Source: Pedobacter yulinensis (GTDB taxonomy: Bacteria > Bacteroidota > Bacteroidia > Sphingobacteriales > Sphingobacteriaceae). From it: a stretch of 64,000 nucleotides of DNA. This document shows, in pieces, positions 43,568 through 52,698 of this stretch (positions are counted from its first letter, which is position 1; every line of letters starts with the position of its first letter). The translations under genes and the position numbers were made by a program. The DNA is taken from the NCBI RefSeq assembly GCF_003029735.1, contig NZ_KZ686269.1, positions 620,001-684,000 of the forward strand. Reading direction: 5' to 3'. The notes beneath the pieces were generated by a model that saw only the letters and a program-made list of their open reading frames with translations, made no database searches and was not told the DNA's origin.

Positions 43568-43978
43568 ATGAAAAGAAGAAAATTTGTACATGCCGCGGCA
43601 TTCGCATCTGGTGCCGCTATACTTGCTCCAGCTAAACTGTTCGCTACCATGACTGAAAAAAAATCCGGCCAGTTGCTGCACTACGTGCTGTTCTGGCTAA
43701 AAAAAGACCTGTCGCCCGCAGAAATCAGTTCCTTCAAAGGTTTTTTCGAAATGCTCAAAAAGATCGAGACGGTGAAATCGCTCCAATACGGACAGGCAGC
43801 TGGTACGCCCAAACGGGACGTAACCGATAATACATTCAGTTATTCAATGACTGCGGTTTTCGATTCGATTGAAACGCATAACCAATACCAGGACGACAAA
43901 CGCCATCATGCGGCCATTGAAAAATACAGCCATTTGTGGACCAGGGTCGTTGTACACGATACGCTGCTAGACAGTTAG
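43568..43978 (+). CDS. Secreted Dabb (stress-responsive A/B barrel) protein
   Basis: This 136-residue protein carries a twin-arginine-like signal (MKRRKFVHAAAFASGAAIL) and a Dabb domain: LLHYVLFWLKKDL, FKGFFEMLKKIETVKSLQYG, and the late DDKRHHAAIEKY. Dabb proteins are small ferredoxin-like barrels, often of unknown function. The RR motif suggests export by the Tat system as a folded protein. It is a single gene, convergent with dnaB across 100 bp. Confidence 0.82.
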   Translation: MKRRKFVHAAAFASGAAILAPAKLFATMTEKKSGQLLHYVLFWLKKDLSPAEISSFKGFFEMLKKIETVKSLQYGQAAGTPKRDVTDNTFSYSMTAVFDSIETHNQYQDDKRHHAAIEKYSHLWTRVVVHDTLLDS

Positions 43979-44078
43979 GCTGTCAGGTTCAGCGCCACCT
44001 GCCAATAAAATACACTGCTGGTGAAACATGTGTCGACTCAGGTAGGCTGTAACTGCACTAAAAAAGAGTTTGAGGTGT

Positions 44079-45650
44079 CTAGAAGGGTGGATCGTCGTCG
44101 CTGAAGTCATCCATCCGCGAGGGTTTGATGATTACATTGCCTGGTTTATCAAAATCCTGCGAAGGATACATTCCCGATGCAGGGCTGTCATTGCCAAACC
44201 CGCCCCCTGGAGGCATAAAATCTTCTTCGAGGTCACCAAACTTGACGAATTTGCCAATGAACCGAAGGGGTACAATCCCGGTCTCACCATTTCGGTGTTT
44301 GGCGATAATAACCTCACCTACACCAATTTGCGAACGTCCCTGTTCGTCTTCGGTTATGCCGTAGTATTCAGGCCGGTAAAGGAAGAGTACCATGTCTGCA
44401 TCCTGCTCAATAGAGCCCGATTCACGAAGGTCAGAGAGCTGTGGCCGTTTCCCGTTCACCCCAGGTCGGCTTTCTACCGCGCGGCTCAATTGCGAAAGCG
44501 CCAGAACCGGAATGTCGATCTCTTTGGCCACCGATTTCAGGGCCCGCGAAATGCTGCCGATTTCCTGCTCCCGGTTACCGCCGCCTTTGCCTTCGCCCTT
44601 GCCGTGCATGAGCTGCAGGTAATCGACAATAACCATCTGGATGTCGTACTGCGATTTTAGCCGCCGGCATTTGGCGCGGAACTCAAAAATATTCAGGGCC
44701 GGGGTGTCGTCAATGAGGAGCGGCGCCTCGGTCAGGTTCCCGATCTTGCTGTGCAGCTGCTGCCATTCCCATTCCTGCAGGTTCCCCTTCCTGATCTTTT
44801 CCTGCTCAATTTCTGCTTCGCCGGATATGAGACGGTTAACGAGCTGCACGGATGACATCTCGAGCGAGAAAACGACCACCGCTTTTTTAAAATCGACGGC
44901 AGCATTCCGTGCACAGCTGAGAACAAAAGCGGTTTTCCCCATAGCGGGGCGCGCAGCAATGATAACCAGGTCAGATTTCTGCCAGCCACCCGTAATCCGG
45001 TCAAGGGCCGTAAACCCTGAAGGTACACCGGTCAGTCCGTCAGTTTTGCTGCGCAGTTCTTCGAGTGTAGCCAGCGACTGGCGAATGATCTCGTCCATTT
45101 TCTGCGTATCGCGGCGCAGGTTGTTCTGTGCAATGTCGAACAGGTTCTTTTCTGCATGGTCGAGCAGGTCAAAAATATCGGTGGTATCTTCGTAAGCGTT
45201 GTTAATGATCTCGGTCGAAATGCGGATCAGTTCACGCTGAATGTATTTCTGCGAAATGATCCTGGCATGGAACTCGATGTTGGCGGCAGAGGCCACGCGG
45301 TTGGTCAGGTTCGTAATGTAGAATGCTCCGCCTACCATTTCCAGGTGCCCAAGCTGGCGCAGCTCAGAAGTAACGGTAAGAATGTCGACCGGCTTGGATT
45401 TTTGAAACAGCAGGTGAATGGCCTCGAAGATCTTCTGGTGTGCTTCCTGATAAAAAAGTTCCGGCTTTAAGATGTCGATTACTGAAGAAAGCGCGTCCTT
45501 TTCAAGCATAAGGGCACCCAGCACGGCTTCCTCCAGGTCTACAGCCTGGGGCGGAATTTTGCCCATGCTGCTGATGGTATTGCTTAACCTGTTCTTTCTT
45601 GAAGTGGTGTTGTTCGGTTTAGTTTGTCCCGGCTCGTAATCGCTGCTCAT
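44079..45650 (-). CDS. dnaB: Replicative DNA helicase DnaB
   Basis: DnaB is the hexameric helicase that unwinds DNA at the replication fork and binds primase. From ATG 45650 (MSSDYEP) the product is 523 residues; the next upstream ATG would read through the promoter-like box. The N domain has PPQAVDLEEAVLGALMLEK. The RecA-like core has Walker A ARPAMGKTAF, DYLQLMHG and the C-terminal arginine finger region EVIIAKHRNGETG. An acidic tail (DDFSDDDPPF) is present, as often in Bacteroidota. It is a single gene, divergent from rlmB. Confidence 0.97.
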   Translation of the reverse strand: MSSDYEPGQTKPNNTTSRKNRLSNTISSMGKIPPQAVDLEEAVLGALMLEKDALSSVIDILKPELFYQEAHQKIFEAIHLLFQKSKPVDILTVTSELRQLGHLEMVGGAFYITNLTNRVASAANIEFHARIISQKYIQRELIRISTEIINNAYEDTTDIFDLLDHAEKNLFDIAQNNLRRDTQKMDEIIRQSLATLEELRSKTDGLTGVPSGFTALDRITGGWQKSDLVIIAARPAMGKTAFVLSCARNAAVDFKKAVVVFSLEMSSVQLVNRLISGEAEIEQEKIRKGNLQEWEWQQLHSKIGNLTEAPLLIDDTPALNIFEFRAKCRRLKSQYDIQMVIVDYLQLMHGKGEGKGGGNREQEIGSISRALKSVAKEIDIPVLALSQLSRAVESRPGVNGKRPQLSDLRESGSIEQDADMVLFLYRPEYYGITEDEQGRSQIGVGEVIIAKHRNGETGIVPLRFIGKFVKFGDLEEDFMPPGGGFGNDSPASGMYPSQDFDKPGNVIIKPSRMDDFSDDDPPF

Positions 45651-45654
45651 GCAG

Positions 45655-45662
45655 CAAAAATA
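45655..45662 (-). promoter_or_regulatory. -7 box TATTTTTG four bases before dnaB
   Basis: The minus strand reads TATTTTTG, CTGC, then the dnaB ATG. The box matches TAnnTTTG exactly with the same 4-base gap as at pdxH. The predicted start point falls at the initiation codon. No convincing -33 TTG is at the usual distance. Confidence 0.45.
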
Positions 45663-45821
45663 CGCAATAAAAGGACGTTTTGCGCCGCTCAATTATAAAC
45701 ATCTTTTTATTGGCGTCAGCCGACCGGAAGCGCAGAGCGGCTGCTTCCTAACATTTTGTTGTTAATAATCAGGCGCTTGCTGCGGGCGCTGGACCTGATA
45801 CCGGAATCGGATTAATTGATG

Positions 45822-45829
45822 TACTTTTG
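45822..45829 (+). promoter_or_regulatory. -7 box TACTTTTG upstream of rlmB
   Basis: An exact TAnnTTTG match lies 17 bases before the rlmB ATG. It would give a leader of about 11 bases. The -33 region is not clear. Confidence 0.4.
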
Positions 45830-45846
45830 CAGCAAATACGATCAGC

Positions 45847-46611
45847 ATGGACAACAACAGGAGAGCTCCGAGACCCAAGCAAAACAACACCTTCATTTTT
45901 GGCATTCGTGCGGTTATTGAGGCAGTCCGCGCCGGACAGGACATAGAAACCATCTATGTACAGCGCGGCATCGCTGGCAACCTCATACTTGAACTGAAGA
46001 CTGTGCTTGCCGATCATACAATTCCCATGCAAACGGTTCCGGTCGAAAAACTGAACCGGATGACACAGAAAAATCACCAGGGTGTGATTGCGGTGAGCTC
46101 GCCGATTACCTACCAGCAGATCGAAGATTTGATCCCGGCTATTTATGAGCGGGGAGAGACGCCGCTGGTGCTGCTGCTTGACGGCCTGACCGATGTGCGT
46201 AATATGGGCGCAATCGTGAGAACGGCTGCCTGTGCGGGCGTACATGCCATCGTTGTTCCTCTGAAAAACTCAGCGCAGATCAATGCAGATGCGATCAAAA
46301 CCTCTGCGGGCGCGCTGTTCAATGTGCCGGTTTGCAGGCACGCCAGTTTATATAAAACGGCGCAGTTTCTGCAGGAGAGCGGTCTACAGCTGGTGGCCTG
46401 TACCGAAAAAACGGACGATCTGATTTATGTGCCCGATTTTTCCCTGCCAACGGCGATCATCATGGGGGCAGAAGATGTGGGTATCTCGAACGAGTTGCTC
46501 CGCCTGTCTGACCACCTCGCCAAAATCCCGATGGCGGGCAGCATCGAATCGCTCAACGTTTCGGTCTCGGCCGGCGTGATCTTATATGAAGCGGTAAGGC
46601 AGAGGCTGTAG
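45847..46611 (+). CDS. rlmB: 23S rRNA 2'-O-methyltransferase RlmB/TrmH family
   Basis: This 254-residue SPOUT methyltransferase has the RNA-binding N domain (NTFIFGIRAVIEAVRAG), then the knotted domain with LLDGLTDVRNMGAIVRTAACAG, IMGAEDVGISNELLRLSD and SLNVSVSAGVILYE, all motifs of the TrmH/RlmB group. RlmB methylates G2251 of 23S rRNA with S-adenosylmethionine. The exact target base is inferred from family. It is a single gene, followed by a 445-bp non-coding stretch. Confidence 0.92.
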   Translation: MDNNRRAPRPKQNNTFIFGIRAVIEAVRAGQDIETIYVQRGIAGNLILELKTVLADHTIPMQTVPVEKLNRMTQKNHQGVIAVSSPITYQQIEDLIPAIYERGETPLVLLLDGLTDVRNMGAIVRTAACAGVHAIVVPLKNSAQINADAIKTSAGALFNVPVCRHASLYKTAQFLQESGLQLVACTEKTDDLIYVPDFSLPTAIIMGAEDVGISNELLRLSDHLAKIPMAGSIESLNVSVSAGVILYEAVRQRL

Positions 46612-47056
46612 CGTATTTCGCTGGCTGAAACAGGAGCAGGGTGTGCAATCGCCGGTGCGCAGCAGACCATCAATCTGCAACCAGGAAGAAAGACCTGCCC
46701 ACCAACCCCTCAGCGTAAGCGCATGCTTAGAAAGGGGTTACTGATAAAAAATCTGAAGTTACTTACTGTCTTTTCTCGGTCAGAAGCGGCCTTGTGTCAT
46801 GTCGCCGAATCAAAGGCTTTCGGGGTCGCGGAGCATTGCCCATAACCAAGGCAGCAAACCAGGCTTGGGTAAACTACAGAAGAGGTATCCCTGGCTTTTA
46901 AACCGCCGCTTGACGCCACAAACGTTGATGCAGGAAGCGCTTACAGCCGCCCAGATCGGCGAAAAGAAGTAGCCTTAACGCAACCAACGGCCTCGATCCC
47001 GGCCTGGGTTCCGGATCGTGAATCAGGACCGGGGCGTCGAAACAGCCTGACCTGAT
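46612..47056. other. 445-bp stretch without a confident gene
   Basis: This is the longest gene-poor stretch. It holds a nested inverted repeat near 46707-46741 (AACCCCT/AGGGGTT outside, TAAGC/GCTTA inside) and a 57-codon ORF at 46799-46972. No terminator T tract and no -7 box are seen. Composition is like the flanks. It may be decayed coding sequence. Confidence 0.5.
46799..46972 (+). CDS. Small uncharacterised ORF (57 aa)
   Basis: A 57-residue frame from an ATG, with a middle rich in Lys/Arg and a C-terminal helix-like TPQTLMQEALTAAQIGEKK. It shows no domain I can name, and no ribosome-binding site or promoter stands out. It could be a small basic protein or the remnant of a longer gene, and it is supported only by an open frame in an otherwise empty stretch. 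Confidence 0.2.
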   Translation: MSPNQRLSGSRSIAHNQGSKPGLGKLQKRYPWLLNRRLTPQTLMQEALTAAQIGEKK

Positions 47057-48148
47057 CTAAATAAACCGTGTTCCAAACCTGGCCTTTACATCGTTAACAA
47101 TCTGCTTGACACTCTGCTCCTGGTCGCGCGGACAAATCAGCAGCGTGTTGTTTGACTCTACGACGATATAATCGTGCATGCCCTGCAAAATAACAAGTTT
47201 GTCTTTCGGCACGTTGACCATGCAGTTCGACGAATCAAACATCATGACATGCTCGCCGGGAATAACCGCGTTACCCACATAATCCTTATCAGCCATATCG
47301 TAGATCGAAGCCCAGGTTCCCAGGTCATTCCAGCCAAACTCTGCCGGCAGCACATACACGTTATCGGCCTTTTCCATCACGCCAAAGTCGATCGAAATAT
47401 TTGTACACTGCTGGTAAGCGTTGCCGATAAACTCTTTTTCCTGCTGCGTATTGTAAGCGCTGCGGCCCGAAGTAAAGATTTCGTGCATATCGGGCAGGTG
47501 CTGTTCGAATGCCGACAGGATCGTCCGGGCAGACCAGATAAAAATGCCTGCATTCCAGAGGAAATCTCCGCTCTGGATAAAAGAGCGTGCCAGTTCGAGG
47601 TTCGGTTTTTCTGTAAAGGTTTTTACCTTGTGTATATCGGGGTCTGACTGCAGCGTGTGTTCGTTATACTGAATGTAGCCGTAACCCGTGTCGGGCCGGC
47701 TGGGCTTAATGCCCAGTGTAATGAGGCAGTTATTTTCAGAAGCAGCCTTCAGAGACTGCTCGATGGCGGCAACAAAACCTGCCGGATCGGCGATCGTATG
47801 GTCGGAAGGGGCAACGACCACAGCGGCATCCGGGTTGATCTCGCGGATTTTCATGCAGCCATAGGCAATGCAGGGCGCGGTGTTGCGCATCATGGGTTCG
47901 GCCAGGATCTGGTTGTCTGAGATTTCCGGAATTTGTTCCTTGATCAGATCGCTGTACAACTCATTGGTAACGATAAAAATATTTTCTGGCGGGCAGACGG
48001 CTTTGAAACGTTCGTAGGTGCTTTGGATAAGGGTCTTTCCGACGCCGAAAAAGTCGATAAATTGTTTGGGATAATTGGTACGGCTTACCGGCCAGAACCG
48101 GCTTCCGATACCGCCTGCCATAATCAGGGCAAAATAATTTCTGTTCAT
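47057..48148 (-). CDS. manC: Mannose-1-phosphate guanylyltransferase
   Basis: This enzyme makes GDP-mannose from GTP and mannose-1-phosphate for surface glycans. From ATG 48148 (MNRNYFALIMAGG) the product is 363 residues; the in-frame codons upstream overlap kdsD and are not needed. Signatures are MAGGIGSRFWPVSR, FIVTNELY, FVEKP-like FTEKP, and WNAGIFIWSA. The C-terminal isomerase (cupin) domain of bifunctional ManC/AlgA proteins is absent, so it is monofunctional. It follows kdsD by 10 bp in the same operon. Confidence 0.93.
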   Translation of the reverse strand: MNRNYFALIMAGGIGSRFWPVSRTNYPKQFIDFFGVGKTLIQSTYERFKAVCPPENIFIVTNELYSDLIKEQIPEISDNQILAEPMMRNTAPCIAYGCMKIREINPDAAVVVAPSDHTIADPAGFVAAIEQSLKAASENNCLITLGIKPSRPDTGYGYIQYNEHTLQSDPDIHKVKTFTEKPNLELARSFIQSGDFLWNAGIFIWSARTILSAFEQHLPDMHEIFTSGRSAYNTQQEKEFIGNAYQQCTNISIDFGVMEKADNVYVLPAEFGWNDLGTWASIYDMADKDYVGNAVIPGEHVMMFDSSNCMVNVPKDKLVILQGMHDYIVVESNNTLLICPRDQEQSVKQIVNDVKARFGTRFI

Positions 48149-48158
48149 TTCTGCTAGC

Positions 48159-49124
48159 TCAGATGATACCTTCCTGTACAATATCGTGCAGATGGACCAT
48201 GCCAAAATACCTGCCCGACTGCGTTACAGGGAGTTGTGTAATGTTGTGTTTCTTGATAATTTCCAGGGCGCTTACAGCCAGCTCGTCTTTTTCTATCGAT
48301 TTCGGATCTGCGGTCATAATCTCAATGGCCGTAATGTTGGCAAGATCGGTATGTCTTTCCAACATGCGGCGAATGTCCCCGTCGGTAATGATGCCCAATA
48401 TACGGTTCTCTTCTGTAACCGCAACCGCACCCAACCGGTTTTTACTAATTTCAATAATGACATCCTTCACCGAGGCACCCTTGTGTATACTTGGTTTTTC
48501 GTTTCTGATGGCCAGATCTGCCACTTTCAGGTAGAGCTTTTTGCCCAGCGAGCCGCCTGGATGAAACCGTGCAAAGTCGTCCTCATTGAAACCCCTGGCT
48601 TCGAGCAGGCAAATGGCCAGCGCGTCGCCAAGCGCCAGCTGTGCAATGGTGCTTGTAGTTGGAGCGAGGTTGTGCGGGCAGGCTTCTTTTTCGACTGATG
48701 TATTGAGTATAAAGTCGGCCTGCAGGGCCAGGTAAGAATCCAGGTTGCCGACCATGCCGATGAGCGGGTTGCCGCCCTGTTTAAGCAGTGGCGCAAGCAA
48801 TTTAACTTCAGGTGTATTGCCGCTCTTAGAGAGGCAGATAATGGCGTCGCCTTCGCGGATCATGCCCAGGTCGCCGTGCACGGCATCTGCAGCATGCATA
48901 AAGATGGCTGGTGTACCGGTAGAGTTGAGCGTAGCCACTATTTTTTGTGCAATGATCGCGCTTTTCCCGATACCGGTAATGATGACACGGCCCGGCAAAT
49001 CGAGCAGCAATTCGACGACCGCAACGAAAGAATCGTCGATAAAACGGCTGATGCCTGTGATGGCCCCGGCTTCTAGCTGAAGGGTCGAAATGGCCGTTTC
49101 GAGGATCGATTTTTTACTTTTCAA
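48159..49124 (-). CDS. kdsD: Arabinose-5-phosphate isomerase
   Basis: KdsD converts ribulose-5-phosphate to arabinose-5-phosphate, the first step of KDO synthesis for lipopolysaccharide. The 321-residue product has an N-terminal SIS domain (VIITGIGKSAIIAQKIVATLNSTG, VICLSKSGNTPE-type IICLSKSGNTPE) and two C-terminal CBS domains (GIITDGDIRRMLER; ITQLPVTQSGRYFGMVHLHDIV). The start is TTG at 49124; no in-frame ATG precedes the conserved start. manC follows 10 bp downstream. kdsA lies on the other side of recQ, in the opposite direction. Confidence 0.95.
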   Translation of the reverse strand: MKSKKSILETAISTLQLEAGAITGISRFIDDSFVAVVELLLDLPGRVIITGIGKSAIIAQKIVATLNSTGTPAIFMHAADAVHGDLGMIREGDAIICLSKSGNTPEVKLLAPLLKQGGNPLIGMVGNLDSYLALQADFILNTSVEKEACPHNLAPTTSTIAQLALGDALAICLLEARGFNEDDFARFHPGGSLGKKLYLKVADLAIRNEKPSIHKGASVKDVIIEISKNRLGAVAVTEENRILGIITDGDIRRMLERHTDLANITAIEIMTADPKSIEKDELAVSALEIIKKHNITQLPVTQSGRYFGMVHLHDIVQEGII

Positions 49125-49214
49125 AGAGAAAATTATTTGTATCTTAATGATATAATTCCTGCAAAATTATGTTATTTTGAACAAAAATGCACATTGCATA
49201 TTTTACACACACAA

Positions 49215-51404
49215 ATGGACGTTAAGAAGTCGTTATTTGACAACCTGCAAAATTTTTTCGGGTTCGATAATTTCAAAGGTGATCAGGAGTCGATCATTAC
49301 CAATATTCTCGAAAAGAAAAATACTTTCGTTATTATGCCGACCGGCGGCGGCAAATCGATCTGTTACCAACTGCCCGCCCTGATGAGTGAGGGCACTGCA
49401 ATCGTGATCTCGCCGCTCATCGCCCTCATGAAAAACCAGGTAGACCAGTTAAGGGCATTTGGCGGCAATGACAGCATTGCCCATTTCATGAACTCTTCTC
49501 TGAACAAAGGCGAATTAAACCAGGTAAAAACTGACCTGCTGAGCGGGCAGACGAAGCTGCTTTATGTTGCGCCTGAGTCGCTCGCCAAGGCAGACAATAT
49601 TGACTTTCTGCGGCTCATCAAGATTTCTTTCGTCGCAGTCGATGAAGCCCATTGTATTTCCGAATGGGGCCACGATTTCCGGCCTGAATACCGCAAGATC
49701 AGGCAAGTGATTTCAGGTCTGGGCGCCGACATCCCGATCATTGCGCTGACCGCTACCGCGACACCCAAAGTACAGCAGGACATCATCAAAAACCTGCACA
49801 TGACCGATGCGACACTTTTCAAGTCCTCGTTCAACAGGCCTAATCTTTATTATGAGATCCGGCCCAAAAAGGATATCATGAAAGAGATTATCCGCTACAT
49901 CAAGTCGAATACGGGCAAATCAGGTATTATTTACTGTCTGAGCCGGAAAAAGGTGGAAGAGGTGGCCGAAAGCCTGAACCTGAATGGTGTGCGGGCCCTT
50001 CCTTATCACGCCGGACTTGATGCCAAGGTCCGCGCCGAAACACAGGACAAGTTCCTGATGGAAGACGCCGAAGTGATCGTAGCCACCATTGCTTTTGGCA
50101 TGGGGATCGACAAGCCGGATGTGCGTTTCGTTATTCACCACGATGTGCCAAAGAGCATGGAAGGGTATTACCAGGAAACGGGCCGTGCCGGGCGCGACGG
50201 CGGCGAAGGTGTCTGTATTGCTTTTTACTCGCAGAAAGACATCGATAAGCTGGCCAAGTTTATGAAAGACAAGCCGGTTGCGGAAAGGGAGATCGGCACC
50301 CAGATACTCAAAGAAGTGATCGATTATGCGGAATCCGGTGTTTGCCGCCGCAAACAGATCCTGCATTATTTTGGCGAAAATTTTAACGAGTCGGGCTGCA
50401 ACAGCATGTGCGACAATTGTAAAAAGCCTAAGAAACAGTTTGACGCTGAAGAACAATTGCTTACCCTGCTCAAGCTGATCGAATCGACCGGCGAAAAATT
50501 CGATGATGCGCACCTGCTCAATGTCCTGATGGGCAATGAGACTGCACAGATCATCGCTTACGAACATAAAAAGCTGCGCGAGTTCGGTCACGGAAAGATC
50601 GACGGTGAATTGCTCTGGAAATCGCTGATCAGGCAAGCTGTATTGTCGAATTTCCTTTCGAAAGACATAGACAATTACGGCCTGCTGAAACTTACTTCGT
50701 CTGGCCGGGCATTCATTGCCAATCCATACAGCCTGCGTTTCGTGATGAACGAGCCGATCGAATCTGCCGGAGATGATGCCGACGACGACAGCAAAGGCGG
50801 CAGCGGAACGCTTGATACCCAACTGCTGCAACTCCTGAAAGAGCTGCGTAAAAAGATCGCCAAACAAAAGAACGTGCCGCCGTTCGTGGTTTTCCAGGAT
50901 CCCTCTCTCGAGGAGATGTGCACGCACTATCCGGTTAGTATGGAGGAGCTCCGCCAGATATCAGGCGTGGGAGCAGGAAAGGCCGCGAAATTTGGCTCAG
51001 CTTTCCTGGAGCTGATCAAAAAATATGTGGAAGACAATGACATTGAACGGCCTATAGACCTGGTTATCCGTACCCAGGCCAACAAATCGCAGCTCAAGGT
51101 TTCAATTATCCAGAACATTGACCGCCAGATCGGACTGGAAACCATAGCGGACTCAAAAGGAATCACTTACGAGGATATACTTAAAGAAATAGAATCGATC
51201 GTAAACTCGGGCACGAAGATCAATCTCGACTATTTTATCGACGACCTGATTGATGAAGAACGCCAGGATGAAGTGTTTGACTACTTCCGCGCAGCAGAAA
51301 ACGATTCAATTGATGCGGCCTTAAACGAACTTGGGGAAACCGATTACACGCGCGAGGAAATTCAGCTGATGCGCATCAAATTTATGTCTGAGCTCGGCAA
51401 CTGA
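49215..51404 (+). CDS. recQ: RecQ-family ATP-dependent DNA helicase (long form)
   Basis: From ATG 49215 (MDVKKSLFDNL) this is a 729-residue RecQ: Walker A MPTGGGKS, DEAH (VDEAHCISEWGHDFRPEY), LTATATPKVQ, FGMGIDKPDVRFVIHHD, QETGRAGRDGG. The zinc module (CRRKQILHYFGE, C-x-SMCDNCKKP) and a winged helix follow, then an HRDC domain (PPFVVFQDPSLEEMCTHYPVS). A long acidic C-terminal tail follows. It is the fuller of the two paralogues and fits the housekeeping RecQ better. It lies between kdsD and kdsA and probably shares a transcript with kdsA, 21 bp downstream. Confidence 0.95.
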   Translation: MDVKKSLFDNLQNFFGFDNFKGDQESIITNILEKKNTFVIMPTGGGKSICYQLPALMSEGTAIVISPLIALMKNQVDQLRAFGGNDSIAHFMNSSLNKGELNQVKTDLLSGQTKLLYVAPESLAKADNIDFLRLIKISFVAVDEAHCISEWGHDFRPEYRKIRQVISGLGADIPIIALTATATPKVQQDIIKNLHMTDATLFKSSFNRPNLYYEIRPKKDIMKEIIRYIKSNTGKSGIIYCLSRKKVEEVAESLNLNGVRALPYHAGLDAKVRAETQDKFLMEDAEVIVATIAFGMGIDKPDVRFVIHHDVPKSMEGYYQETGRAGRDGGEGVCIAFYSQKDIDKLAKFMKDKPVAEREIGTQILKEVIDYAESGVCRRKQILHYFGENFNESGCNSMCDNCKKPKKQFDAEEQLLTLLKLIESTGEKFDDAHLLNVLMGNETAQIIAYEHKKLREFGHGKIDGELLWKSLIRQAVLSNFLSKDIDNYGLLKLTSSGRAFIANPYSLRFVMNEPIESAGDDADDDSKGGSGTLDTQLLQLLKELRKKIAKQKNVPPFVVFQDPSLEEMCTHYPVSMEELRQISGVGAGKAAKFGSAFLELIKKYVEDNDIERPIDLVIRTQANKSQLKVSIIQNIDRQIGLETIADSKGITYEDILKEIESIVNSGTKINLDYFIDDLIDEERQDEVFDYFRAAENDSIDAALNELGETDYTREEIQLMRIKFMSELGN

Positions 51405-51425
51405 CGGGCATCCAACTTATCAAAC

Positions 51426-52238
51426 ATGAAGAACTACTTAAGAAATATTCAACACACACAATCCGGGAACTTTTTTCTGATGGCAGGACCATGTGCCATT
51501 GAAGGCGAAGAAATCGCCTTACGGATTGCCGAACGCATCACCGAAATAACAGATCGACTGCAGATTCCTTATATTTTCAAGGGCTCTTACCGCAAAGCGA
51601 ACCGCTCCAAAGGCAGTTCTTTTACCGGCATCGGCGATGAAAAGGCGCTTAAGATCCTGGAAAAAGTAGGCAAGACCTTTGGCGTACCTACGGTTACCGA
51701 CATCCACGAGCAGCAGGAGGCCGCCATGGCGGCAGCCTATGTAGATGTGCTACAGATCCCGGCCTTTCTTTGCCGGCAAACAGACCTGCTGGTTGCCGCC
51801 GCAGAGACCGGTAAGGTTGTGAATGTTAAAAAGGGGCAGTTCCTTTCTGCAGGTTCTATGAAGTTTGCAGTTGAAAAGATTAAAGATGCTGGAAATGATC
51901 ACGTTATACTAACAGATCGTGGCAATACCTTTGGTTATCAAGACCTGATCGTAGACTACCGGGGCCTCCCTGAAATGCAGGGCTTCGGTGTGCCGGTTGT
52001 GATGGATTGTACCCATTCGCTGCAGCAGCCTAACCAAAGCAGCGGTGTAACCGGCGGTAAACCTGAGCTCATCGGTACCATTGCAAAAGCCGCGATCGCG
52101 GTTGGGGCCGATGGTTTGTTTATCGAAACCCATCCGGATCCGGCCAATGCCAAATCAGACGGGGCAAATATGCTGCACCTGAACCGGTTGGAAGAACTGC
52201 TTGAGAAGCTGATCCGCATCAGGCAGGCCATACAATAG
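51426..52238 (+). CDS. kdsA: 3-deoxy-8-phosphooctulonate synthase
   Basis: KdsA condenses arabinose-5-phosphate with phosphoenolpyruvate to form KDO-8-phosphate for lipopolysaccharide. The 270-residue product shows MAGPCAIE, FKGSYRKANRSKGSSFTGIG, and VTDIHE, then DCTHSLQQPN and FIETHPDPANAKSDGANM, all KdsA hallmarks. KdsA and KdsD, which supplies its substrate, flank the second recQ gene, but point in opposite directions. Confidence 0.97.
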   Translation: MKNYLRNIQHTQSGNFFLMAGPCAIEGEEIALRIAERITEITDRLQIPYIFKGSYRKANRSKGSSFTGIGDEKALKILEKVGKTFGVPTVTDIHEQQEAAMAAAYVDVLQIPAFLCRQTDLLVAAAETGKVVNVKKGQFLSAGSMKFAVEKIKDAGNDHVILTDRGNTFGYQDLIVDYRGLPEMQGFGVPVVMDCTHSLQQPNQSSGVTGGKPELIGTIAKAAIAVGADGLFIETHPDPANAKSDGANMLHLNRLEELLEKLIRIRQAIQ

Positions 52239-52251
52239 CAACGCCGCGTTA

Positions 52252-52665
52252 TCAGGCCCTCAACTGGTCTGCTCGCCAATTCTTTACTGCCCGTTTGATC
52301 TGGTCGGCCGACAGATTTTCAGCAACAGCACGCTGTGCCAGGGCCGGCATCTCTTCGTCTGAAGCAAAACGTAAGGCAAGAATCTGAGGCAGCTGCAACG
52401 CAGCCGGTAATGGTTTTCCCGTAAGCAGGTAATGCCGAAGTCCTTCTTCGGCACGGATTACGCGATCCTGCACTTTCAGCGCAAAGGAGCGCAGGCAGTA
52501 GGCCGTTAACAGAAAAAGCAGGAAGACAAGGGCATAAAGCCAATGTTGCTGCACGGCAGGCCACCAGTCAAAAACTGTGATGACCAGACCGCCGAGGCTT
52601 AATGGCAGCAGCACAAAATGATAAGCCGGAACGTATTGGCGGTGATTTTTATAATTCTGATCCAT
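52252..52665 (-). CDS. DUF6526 family membrane protein
   Basis: This 137-residue protein (ATG 52665) has a conserved start MDQNYKNHRQYVPAYHF. Two membrane helices follow (FVLLPLSLGGLVITVFDWW and WLYALVFLLFLLTAYCLRSFAL), then a soluble helical tail with DRVIRAEEGLRHYLLTGK. It matches what I know of DUF6526, a Bacteroidota family of unknown function. A TTG nine bases upstream is a possible alternative start. It is convergent with kdsA. Confidence 0.78.
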   Translation of the reverse strand: MDQNYKNHRQYVPAYHFVLLPLSLGGLVITVFDWWPAVQQHWLYALVFLLFLLTAYCLRSFALKVQDRVIRAEEGLRHYLLTGKPLPAALQLPQILALRFASDEEMPALAQRAVAENLSADQIKRAVKNWRADQLRA

Positions 52666-52698
52666 GTCATGCAAAATACAGATCAGATTACAAAATGC

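Noticed and set aside
49920..50927. A 335-codon open frame on the minus strand inside the long recQ
   Set aside because: The recQ frame carries all helicase motifs across this stretch; the antisense frame has no domain and no start signals.
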